Assembly: GCF_016742955.1 (NCBI RefSeq)
Contig: NZ_JABBYC010000005.1
Location: 112,166-176,165 of the forward strand
DNA length: 64,000 nt
Source of the DNA: Myceligenerans indicum
GTDB lineage: Bacteria; Actinomycetota; Actinomycetes; Actinomycetales; Cellulomonadaceae
Reading direction: 5' to 3'
The notes below the pieces were generated by a model. It was not told where the DNA came from. It saw nothing but the letters and a program-made list of their open reading frames with translations, and ran no database searches. A program made the position numbers and the translations under genes. Position 1 is the first letter of the stretch. Every line of letters begins with the position of its first letter. This document shows positions 19,315-26,113 of the stretch, piece by piece.

Positions 19315-20028
19315 TCAGCGGACTCGGCCAGGCCACGGCACGGACGGATCCACCTCGTCGGCCCGTGCGGCGGCGAGGGCTCGCCGGGCCGCCGGACGCC
19401 CCACGACACGACCGCGTGTCTCCAGCGCCCGCTCCACCAGCCTCAGGTCCACCGGGGTGAGGTCCCTGCTCCCGGCCGCGAGGGTCCTCAGGACCGGGAC
19501 GGCGTGCTCGAACGGCAGACGGCAGGCGACGTCCGCGGCGGTCCGCGCAGGTGAGGTGACGGCGACGCCCCCGATACCGATCGTGTCCCGCGTCAGCCCG
19601 GGGGAGCAGCGCAGGAGGACGCCTGCCGGGACGTCCGGGCGGCGCGCCCCGGCGTCGTGGGCGAGCTCCAGGACAACCGTGCCGGCGGTGAGGCACCGGG
19701 CCGCGGCGCCGTCGCACAGTCCGGTGTACACCCACGCCGCCGAGGCGCCGGCGACGACCGCACGCGGCGGGAGTGCGGGCAGCACGCCACCCGAGGGCCT
19801 GGAACCCAGGAACGAGGCGATCACGGCAAGCGCCCGATGCGCGGGCGTCACCCGCGTCCCCACCGGGACGGCCACCGCATCGGCGGCGCCCAGGAACGCG
19901 TCGCGCAGCAGCGTCAGCGCGCCCCGCCGCAGCAGGTCCTGCCAGGCCGCCAGACCACCCACGTGCGCCGGCATGACCACGGGCGACGGCGGAGCCGGCC
20001 ACGGATCGAGCAGCTGGGCGAGTCGCAC
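19315..20028 (-). CDS. AbiEi-like antitoxin-domain protein (hypothetical)
   Basis: Uncharacterised 237-aa protein. The layout (N-terminal helical region, then TPAHRALAVIASFLG, a beta-rich middle and a closing TSPARTAADVACRLPFEHAVPVL) resembles the many actinobacterial proteins annotated as AbiEi/type IV antitoxin-related. In those the ART.D.A motif is typical, but they usually lack a partner toxin, and none is present here. The GTG start is supported by TAGGCT 6 nt upstream. It faces the polymerase gene with only 17 nt between stops. Function unknown; the family call is tentative. Confidence 0.5.
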   Translation of the reverse strand: MRLAQLLDPWPAPPSPVVMPAHVGGLAAWQDLLRRGALTLLRDAFLGAADAVAVPVGTRVTPAHRALAVIASFLGSRPSGGVLPALPPRAVVAGASAAWVYTGLCDGAAARCLTAGTVVLELAHDAGARRPDVPAGVLLRCSPGLTRDTIGIGGVAVTSPARTAADVACRLPFEHAVPVLRTLAAGSRDLTPVDLRLVERALETRGRVVGRPAARRALAAARADEVDPSVPWPGRVR

Positions 20029-20034
20029 CGGCCC

Positions 20035-20040
20035 AGCCTA
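20035..20040 (-). promoter_or_regulatory. Leaderless -10 of the AbiEi-like gene
   Basis: TAGGCT on the reverse strand, 6 nt before the GTG at 20028. Confidence 0.55.
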
Positions 20041-20047
20041 GGAACGT

Positions 20048-20089
20048 CCCGGCCCCGGCACCCGCTGTCCACAGGGTGCCGGGGCCGGG
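20048..20089 (-). terminator. Strong hairpin terminator after DUF349 gene
   Basis: Perfect 16-bp inverted repeat (left arm 20048-20063, right arm 20074-20089) with a 10-nt loop, 49 nt beyond the reverse-strand stop of the DUF349 gene and just upstream of the next reverse-strand promoter. No U-tract. Confidence 0.75.
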
Positions 20090-20137
20090 GCCCGGGTGGC
20101 GGGCCGGGGCTTCGTCAGCCCCTGGTGCCCGGCGTTC

Positions 20138-22039
20138 TCAGGCCGTGCTGTCCTCGGCCGCCCGGACGACCTGCTCCAGCCACGACTTGCGTGCGGCCAG
20201 GGAGCTCTCCAGCTCCGAGACCTTGCGCTCGTCGCCCTTGGCGCGGGCGGCCTCCAGGTCGGACTCCAGCCCTGCGATCGCCGACTCGAGCTGCGCGGCC
20301 GCGCCCTCCGCGCGCGCCTTCGTCTCAGGGTTGCTGCGACGCCACTGGTCCTGCTCCGCGTCACGGATCGCGTTCTCGACCGCACGCATCCGGTTCTCGA
20401 CACGCTGGATGTCACGGCGCGGTACCTTGCCCGCCTCGTCCCAGCGTTCCTGGATGCCGCGCAGGGCCCGCTTGGCGGCCGCGAGGTCCTTGATCGGGAC
20501 GAGCTTCTCCGCCTCGACGAGCAGCGCTTCCTTGACCTTGAGGTTCTCACCGTACTCGGCGTCGATCGCCGCGTTGGCGGCGTCACGGGCCTGGAAGAAC
20601 GTGTCCTGCGCGGCGCGGAACCGCGCCCACAGGGCGTCGTCGTCCTTGCGGGACGCCCGGCCCGCAGCCTTCCACCGCGCCATGAGGTCGCGGTAGGCGC
20701 CCGCGGTATATCCCCAGTCCGTGCTGTCCGAGAGCGCCTCGGCCTCCGAGACCAGCAGCTCCTTGGCGGTCTTGGCGTCCTTGTTCCGCTGCTCGAGGTC
20801 CGCGAAGAAGTGCCGGCGCTCGCGATCGAATGCCGTGCGCGCGTGGCTGAACCGCTTCCAGAGCGACTCCTCCGTGCCACGGTCGATCCGCGGCCCCCCG
20901 CGCTGGGCGGACTTCCAGCGGTCCAGGAGGGATCGCAGTTCCTCTCCCGCGGGGCGCCACTGCATCTTCGCCGGGTCCGTCGTGGCGATCTTCTCGGCCG
21001 CCTCGACGATCGCCTCACGTGCCTTGACCGCCTCGGCCTTGGCCGCGGCACGCTCCGTCTCCAGCGCGGAGCGACGCTCGGCCGCGCGGCCCTTCAGGCT
21101 CTCCACGCGCGAGCGCAGGCCGTCCAGGTCGCCGACGGCGGCCGGTTCCACCGTCTCCTCCGTGAGCTTGGCCAGGGTCTGGTCGATCTCCTTGACCGAC
21201 AGGTCCGCGCTGTCCAGCCGGGTCTCGAACAATGAGACCTTGGCGACCAGGTCGAGGTAGCGCCGCACGTAGAGGCTCAGGGCCTCGGTCGTGCCGACGC
21301 CCGGGAACTGGCCCACCTCGCGCTCTCCGGACTTCTCCACGACGTACACCGTGCCGTCCTCGGAGACGCGACCGTGCTTCTCGGCCTCCGCGGTGGCGGC
21401 CGCGTCGTCGACCACGGGAACGGGTGCCGGGGTGGCGGGCGCGGCCTGTGCCACCGGTGCCGCGGCCGCCGCGGGGCCGGACGGGCGCGGGGCGCCGGGC
21501 TTGGGAGGACGGGGCCTGGCCAGCGCCGCGGGCGAGGGGATCGCCGACGGCTTCGGCGCCGCGGGCCGGGGGGCCGGTGCGGGCGCCTTCTCCGCCGACT
21601 CGGCCTCCGGTCCGGCCGGCGTGCTCTCCGGCTCTGCCGGTGCCGGCGTGTCCTCCGGCTCTGCCGGTGCCGGCGTGTTCTGCTCCGCGGCCTCCGGTGC
21701 GTTCTGCTCGGCGGCTTCCGGCGAGGTCGCGCCCGGCTCCTGCTGCTCGGTGGTCGCCGCGTCCGGCTCCGTGGTGCCTTCCGGTGTCGTGGTGCCTTCC
21801 GGCTCCGTGTCGGGAGTCTCCGCCGAGGGGGCTTCCGCGGTGGGCGCCTCTGCGGGCGCCTCTTCCGCGGGCGCCTCCTCGGGTGCCTCTTCCGCAGGTG
21901 CCTCGGCCGCGCCCTCCTCGGATGCGGGCTCCGGGGCCGAGGCTTCCTCGGCCGCGGGCGTCTCGGGAGTTTCGGCCGCGGGCTCGGTGGCGGCCGCGTC
22001 CTCGGCGGGTCCGCTTCCCTGCTCGGTGCTCTCGCTCAC
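20138..22039 (-). CDS. DUF349 domain-containing protein
   Basis: Conserved actinobacterial protein of unknown function (633 aa). The first 200 residues are disordered and Ala/Glu/Pro/Thr-rich (repeats of EAPAEEAP type, later PAPAEPE). The rest is helical with consecutive DUF349 units, recognisable by W(K/R)xAxR and LWxRF patterns such as LWKRFSHARTAFD and LWARFRAAQDTFF; long charged helices suggest coiled coil. The GTG start overlaps the stop of the cyclophilin gene (GTGA), so the two are translationally coupled and probably work on related targets. No membrane segment. Confidence 0.85.
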   Translation of the reverse strand: MSESTEQGSGPAEDAAATEPAAETPETPAAEEASAPEPASEEGAAEAPAEEAPEEAPAEEAPAEAPTAEAPSAETPDTEPEGTTTPEGTTEPDAATTEQQEPGATSPEAAEQNAPEAAEQNTPAPAEPEDTPAPAEPESTPAGPEAESAEKAPAPAPRPAAPKPSAIPSPAALARPRPPKPGAPRPSGPAAAAAPVAQAAPATPAPVPVVDDAAATAEAEKHGRVSEDGTVYVVEKSGEREVGQFPGVGTTEALSLYVRRYLDLVAKVSLFETRLDSADLSVKEIDQTLAKLTEETVEPAAVGDLDGLRSRVESLKGRAAERRSALETERAAAKAEAVKAREAIVEAAEKIATTDPAKMQWRPAGEELRSLLDRWKSAQRGGPRIDRGTEESLWKRFSHARTAFDRERRHFFADLEQRNKDAKTAKELLVSEAEALSDSTDWGYTAGAYRDLMARWKAAGRASRKDDDALWARFRAAQDTFFQARDAANAAIDAEYGENLKVKEALLVEAEKLVPIKDLAAAKRALRGIQERWDEAGKVPRRDIQRVENRMRAVENAIRDAEQDQWRRSNPETKARAEGAAAQLESAIAGLESDLEAARAKGDERKVSELESSLAARKSWLEQVVRAAEDSTA

Positions 22040-22815
22040 TGGGTCTCAACTCCTTCGATGGTGACGGGGCCGGCAGGTGCGCCGTCAGTGGCGCCATCGG
22101 CCACGCCCTCGTCCGCGACTGCCTGGACGACGTCCAGGCCGGATGTGATCTCCCCGAAGACCGTGTATCCGCCGGCGTTGTCCGACGGGATCAGGGAGTC
22201 CTCGTACACGAGGAAGAACTGGGAGCCCATGGACTCGCCGTTGCCGCCCTGGCGCGCCATGGCGACCGTACCGGCGGGGTAGACGTCGTCCTCCGGGGCG
22301 TTCTCGATGGGCCCGAACGAGTAGCCCGGACCACCCGCACCCGTGAAGGTCGGGTCGCCGCACTGCAGCACGTAGATGCCGGATGTGGTGAGCCGGTGGC
22401 AGCCCGTGCCGTCGAAGTAGCCGTCCTGGGCGAGCGAGACGAAGCTCGCCACGGCCTGCGGTGCCGCCGCGCCGTCGAGCTCCAGCGTGATGTCGTGGTC
22501 ACTGCCCGTGGCGCACGTGTGCAGCGTGACGGTCCAGGTGCGGTCCTCGGCGACGGCAGGGTCGGGCAGCTCGTGGTCCTCACGGGCATCGGTGGTCCCG
22601 GGCACGCATCCGCCGGCATCGGCGGCGGCGCCGTCCGGGCCCGTGTTCACCAGGACGGCCACCACGAACGTCGCCACCAGCGCCAGCGCGGCCAGGCCGC
22701 CGACCAGCGCGGCCAGACGCTGACGGCGCGCCCTCCGGGCGGCGCGGCGCTGCTCCTGCTTCGCCTGCTGCTTCCTGGCCTGCTGGGCACGCTGGCGCTG
22801 CTTGCTGCTCGACAC
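22036..22815 (-). CDS. Membrane-anchored cyclophilin-type peptidyl-prolyl isomerase
   Basis: Likely extracytoplasmic protein-folding catalyst (259 aa). A very basic N-terminus (repeated [22 protein letters not shown]) precedes one transmembrane helix (LAALVGGLAALALVATFVVAVLV), then the cyclophilin domain with FDGTGCHRLT, VLQCGDPTFTG, GTVAMARQGGNGESMGSQFF and GYTVFGEI. I chose GTG 22815 because a GGAGAGGAG stretch lies just upstream; the longer upstream frame looks non-coding. It is the first gene of a two-gene operon with DUF349 and is divergent from hisS across 247 nt. Confidence 0.88.
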   Translation of the reverse strand: MSSSKQRQRAQQARKQQAKQEQRRAARRARRQRLAALVGGLAALALVATFVVAVLVNTGPDGAAADAGGCVPGTTDAREDHELPDPAVAEDRTWTVTLHTCATGSDHDITLELDGAAAPQAVASFVSLAQDGYFDGTGCHRLTTSGIYVLQCGDPTFTGAGGPGYSFGPIENAPEDDVYPAGTVAMARQGGNGESMGSQFFLVYEDSLIPSDNAGGYTVFGEITSGLDVVQAVADEGVADGATDGAPAGPVTIEGVETQ

Positions 22816-22914
22816 CGTCGCCGGGCTCCTCTCCACTCGCTGCTGGTCCGGGGCGCCGGTCCGCACCGGGCTGGTCACCGTGGGACCTTGGGCCGTTGCA
22901 GTCCGTGCGGGGAC

Positions 22915-22920
22915 AGTGTA
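22915..22920 (-). promoter_or_regulatory. Possible -10 of the cyclophilin-DUF349 operon
   Basis: TACACT on the reverse strand in the 247-nt divergent gap (22816-23062) with hisS, about 100 nt before the cyclophilin start. No convincing -35. I see no other feature in the gap. Confidence 0.3.
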
Positions 22921-23062
22921 GGCATCGCGGGCCAGGACATTCTGCCTGTGCCGCGCCGGACGGCGTGAACAGGTGGTGCGAACCGGACCTGTCGCCGTCC
23001 TCATCCGCCTCCCTGTGGAAAGCCCGGGCCTGGACTCCCACCGCCGTGGGAAGATCTGACGC

Positions 23063-24484
23063 ATGGCCCGTATCGCACCACTCTCCGGATTCCCCGAATG
23101 GCTCCCGCAAGGCCGGATCGTCGAGCAGCACGTGCTCGACGTGCTGCGCCACACCTTCGAGCTGCACGGGTTCGCCGGGATCGAGACGCGGGCCGTGGAA
23201 CCGCTGGAGCAGCTTCTGCGCAAGGGCGAGACCTCCAAGGAGGTCTACGTGCTCTCCCGCCTCCAGGAGCTCGACGAGCCCGGCCGGCCCGAGCGGGAGG
23301 ACAAGCAGCTCGGCCTCCACTTCGACCTCACGGTGCCCTTCGCCCGCTACGTGCTGGAGAACGCGGGCAAGCTCTCCTTCCCGTTCAAGCGCTACCAGAT
23401 CCAGAAGGTGTGGCGTGGCGAGCGTCCCCAGGACGGCAGGTTCCGGGAGTTCACGCAGGCCGACATCGACGTCGTCGGCTCCGGTGACCTTCCCTACCAC
23501 TACGAGGTCGAGATCCCCCTCGTGATGGCCGAGGCGTTCGGCGCTCTGCGTGAGATCGGGATGCCACCCGTGCGCATCCTCGTCAACAACCGCAAGGTCG
23601 CCGAAGGCTTCTACCGCGGTATCGGCCTGGAAGACGTCGAAGGCGTGCTGCGGCAGATCGACAAGCTCGACAAGATCGGTCCGGAGAAGGTCGGCGCGCT
23701 CCTGGTGGACGAGTGCGGGGCCGACGAGGAGCAGGCCAAGGCGTGTCTCGCGCTCGCGGCCATCAGTGGGTCCGACGCGTCCGTGATCACCGAGGTGCGC
23801 GCGCTCGCCGAGTCGCACGGTGCCGTCACGGAGTTGCTGACCGCCGGGCTCGCCGAGCTGGAGGCGCTGGTCGTGGCCGCGGGGGAGCGGGCCCCCGGCG
23901 TCGTCGTCGCGGACCTGAAGATCGCGCGCGGGTTGGACTACTACACGGGTTCGGTGTACGAGACCGTTCTCGTGGGGCACGAACAGCTCGGGTCGGTCTG
24001 CTCGGGCGGCCGGTACGACACGCTTGCGTCCGACGGGAAGAACACCTACCCGGGGGTCGGGCTGTCGGTCGGTGTCAGCCGGCTCGTGTCGCGGCTGCTG
24101 TCAGGGGGCCTCGTCACCGCCACCCGCGCGGTGCCGACGGCGGTCCTCGTCGCGGTCTCGGCCGAGGAGACGCGGAGGGACTCCGATGCCGTCGCCGCGG
24201 TTCTGCGTGCCCGCGGCATTCCCTGCGAGGTGGCCCCGGCTGCGGCCAAGTTCGGCAAGCAGATCAAGTATGCGGACCGCCGCGGCATCCCGTTCGTCTG
24301 GTTCCCGGGCGAGGCCGGGCACGGAGCCGACGGCGGGGCACCCGGTGCCGAGCCCGCCGGCCCGGCGGGTTCCGTCAAGGACATCCGGTCCGGCGATCAG
24401 GTCGACGCCGATCCGGCGACGTGGGAGCCTCCGGCCGAGGACCTGCGCCCGCGCGTCGTGCCGGCCGCCTCACCTGTCCGGTAG
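23063..24484 (+). CDS. hisS: Histidine-tRNA ligase
   Basis: Class II aminoacyl-tRNA synthetase (473 aa) charging tRNA-His. Motif 2 (YQIQKVWRGERPQDGRFREFTQADIDVVG region), the histidine-specific RGLDYYTGSVYE and the motif 3 glycines (GVGLSVGVSRL) are present, with a C-terminal anticodon-binding domain (TAVLVAVSAEE onward). The C-terminus is extended by a low-complexity stretch (GADGGAPGAEPAGPAG) inserted between VWFPGE and VKDI. Position beside the cyclophilin gene is conserved in actinobacteria; aspS, usually near, lies 25 kb downstream because the accessory region intervenes. Confidence 0.95.
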   Translation: MARIAPLSGFPEWLPQGRIVEQHVLDVLRHTFELHGFAGIETRAVEPLEQLLRKGETSKEVYVLSRLQELDEPGRPEREDKQLGLHFDLTVPFARYVLENAGKLSFPFKRYQIQKVWRGERPQDGRFREFTQADIDVVGSGDLPYHYEVEIPLVMAEAFGALREIGMPPVRILVNNRKVAEGFYRGIGLEDVEGVLRQIDKLDKIGPEKVGALLVDECGADEEQAKACLALAAISGSDASVITEVRALAESHGAVTELLTAGLAELEALVVAAGERAPGVVVADLKIARGLDYYTGSVYETVLVGHEQLGSVCSGGRYDTLASDGKNTYPGVGLSVGVSRLVSRLLSGGLVTATRAVPTAVLVAVSAEETRRDSDAVAAVLRARGIPCEVAPAAAKFGKQIKYADRRGIPFVWFPGEAGHGADGGAPGAEPAGPAGSVKDIRSGDQVDADPATWEPPAEDLRPRVVPAASPVR

Positions 24485-24593
24485 CGGGGGAACTGTCCGC
24501 CGACCCTGTCCGTGGCGCGCCTGACGTCTGGTGCGGCGCCTCGACAGGGTCGGCCGTCGAGACCCGGGGCCCGGCTGAACAGCAGGCTTGGCG

Positions 24594-24644
24594 GGGGCAT
24601 ACATCACAATTGATGGAACTTTGGTATGCCCCGAAAGGGCATTG
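24594..24644 (+). promoter_or_regulatory. Cluster of GGGCAT inverted repeats upstream of the subtilase
   Basis: Three copies of a GGGCAT half-site: GGGGCATAC (24594-24602), its exact reverse GTATGCCCC (24624-24632) 21 nt further on, and GGGCATTG (24637-24644). The second and third also form a 6-bp hairpin with loop CGAAA, followed at 24651 by TTTTT. It lies in the comparatively AT-rich 264-nt gap between hisS and the protease. It could be an operator array for a dimeric regulator, or the hairpin part could be the hisS terminator. Confidence 0.5.
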
Positions 24645-24748
24645 AGAACGTTTTTCACCCCATATGCTTCCCCGCAACCCAGCCCGGAACTCGGGGCCCC
24701 TGACCATCGGGTGCTTCGGGACCGGGCGTCACCCCGCTGGGAGGAAGA

Positions 24749-25969
24749 GTGACTCAGCTCGCCAGGAAGACCGCCGTGCGACGGCTCACCGCAGTCGCCG
24801 CCGGTCTCGCACTCACTGCGGTCTCCGCCGCGACGGCGCAGGCCGCAGTACCCGCACCCGAGGGCAGGATCGTGGGGGCGAACGCGCCCGGATCGGTCGA
24901 GAACTCGTACATCGTCGTTCTCGAGAACGGCGCGGTGGCCCGCACGGACGTCCCCGGAAAGGCCAAGGGGCTGGTCAAGAAGTTCGGCGGCACCGTGGAG
25001 AACACCTACTCCGACGCCGTCAAGGGCTTCGAGACCACCATGTCCGAGTCCGCCGCTCGACGGCTCGCCGCTGACCCGTCGGTCGCCTACGTGGAGCAGA
25101 ACGCCGTCGTGCACGCGACCGGCACGCAGTCGCCCACGCCGTCCTGGGGGCTGGACCGCATCGACCAGCAGTCCCTGCCGCTGGACGACTCGTACACCTA
25201 TCCGAACTCCGGGACCGGCGTCACCGCGTACATCGTCGACACCGGCATCCGCATGACGCACCAGGACTTCGGTGGTCGTGCGGTCAGCGGCATCGACACG
25301 GTCGACGGCGACAACGACGCTACGGACTGCAACGGGCACGGCACGCACGTGGCGGGGACCGTGGGCGGGTCGTCCTACGGCGTGGCCAAGAACGTGGACC
25401 TGGTCGCCGTGCGTGTCCTCGACTGCTCCGGCTCGGGCACCTACGCGGGCGTCATCGACGGCATCAACTGGGTGGCTTCCGACCACGCGGCCGGTGACCC
25501 CGCGGTGGCCAACATGTCGCTAGGTGGCGGGCTGTCCCAGGCGGTCAACGACGCGGTGGCGGCGGCGGTCGCGGACGGTGTGACGTTCGCCGTCGCGGCC
25601 GGCAACGAGCGTCGCAACGCCTGCCGGACCTCCCCGGCGAGCGAGCCGACGGCGATCACCGTCGGGGCGACCACGAGCAGCGACGACCGGGCGTCGTACT
25701 CGAACTACGGGGAGTGCCTGGACATCTTCGCGCCGGGCTCGTCGATCACCTCCGCCTGGTCCACGAGTGACACCGCGACCAACACGATCAGCGGCACCTC
25801 GATGGCCACCCCGCACGTGACCGGTGCGGCCGCGCTCGTGCTGGCTGCGCACCCGGGCTACACGCCGGCGCAGGTCGACGACGCGCTGGTGAACGGCGGC
25901 GTGGCCGGCGTCGTCGGCAACGCGCGGCGGGGCTCGCCGAACGTCCTGCTGAACGTCAGCTTCCTCTGA
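24749..25969 (+). CDS. Secreted S8 family serine protease (subtilase)
   Basis: Extracellular subtilisin-like protease (406 aa). The signal peptide spans about residues 1-32 and ends ATAQA. An I9-type inhibitor propeptide (SYIVVLENG to AYVEQNAVV) follows, then the catalytic domain with Asp164 (YIVDTGI), His197 (NGHGTHVAG) and Ser351 (GTSMATPHV). Paired cysteines (ATDCN, LDCSG, NACRT, GECLD) suggest disulphides, typical of proteinase K-like secreted enzymes. The start is GTG with GGGAGGAAG as ribosome site. It is monocistronic, bounded by the GGGCAT element and a strong terminator. Confidence 0.93.
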   Translation: MTQLARKTAVRRLTAVAAGLALTAVSAATAQAAVPAPEGRIVGANAPGSVENSYIVVLENGAVARTDVPGKAKGLVKKFGGTVENTYSDAVKGFETTMSESAARRLAADPSVAYVEQNAVVHATGTQSPTPSWGLDRIDQQSLPLDDSYTYPNSGTGVTAYIVDTGIRMTHQDFGGRAVSGIDTVDGDNDATDCNGHGTHVAGTVGGSSYGVAKNVDLVAVRVLDCSGSGTYAGVIDGINWVASDHAAGDPAVANMSLGGGLSQAVNDAVAAAVADGVTFAVAAGNERRNACRTSPASEPTAITVGATTSSDDRASYSNYGECLDIFAPGSSITSAWSTSDTATNTISGTSMATPHVTGAAALVLAAHPGYTPAQVDDALVNGGVAGVVGNARRGSPNVLLNVSFL

Positions 25970-25988
25970 CGCTCGCCCGGTCGGTACG

Positions 25989-26031
25989 CGGCAGCGGCGA
26001 GGTGCCCGGAGAGGGGGCCTCGCCGCTGCCG
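25989..26031 (+). terminator. Hairpin terminator after the subtilase
   Basis: Perfect 14-bp stem (CGGCAGCGGCGAGG and its complement) with a 15-nt loop, 19 nt after the stop codon. Confidence 0.75.
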
Positions 26032-26078
26032 TCGTCCGTCCGGGCGAACCCTGCGCCATCCGTACCGCTGTGGACAAC

Positions 26079-26107
26079 TTGCCACGGATGCGAACATGTG
26101 TTCGACT
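26079..26107 (+). promoter_or_regulatory. LexA-controlled promoter (SOS box in the spacer)
   Basis: CGAACATGTGTTCG at 26091-26104 is a perfect palindrome matching the actinobacterial SOS box CGAAC-N4-GTTCG. It lies inside the spacer of a candidate promoter, -35 TTGCCA (26079-26084), 17 nt, -10 TCGACT (26102-26107), with a GTG 6 nt further on. LexA bound here would block RNA polymerase. From memory, the M. tuberculosis homologue Rv2578c is also among the SOS-box genes. Confidence 0.85.
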
Positions 26108-26113
26108 GTTGCC

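Noticed and set aside
19457..20493. Forward frames over the AbiEi-like and DUF349 genes
   Set aside because: Ser/Arg/Pro-rich shadows; the reverse-strand genes have recognisable motifs, promoters and a terminator.
24594..24748. Known riboswitch upstream of the subtilase
   Set aside because: I could not match the conserved elements of c-di-AMP, cobalamin, SAM or other common classes; described only as an inverted-repeat element.
26096..26113. ATG 26096 as start of the radical SAM gene
   Set aside because: It lies inside the SOS box and upstream of the predicted -10; the Rv2578c family begins at the RWEGQ segment, matching GTG 26114.
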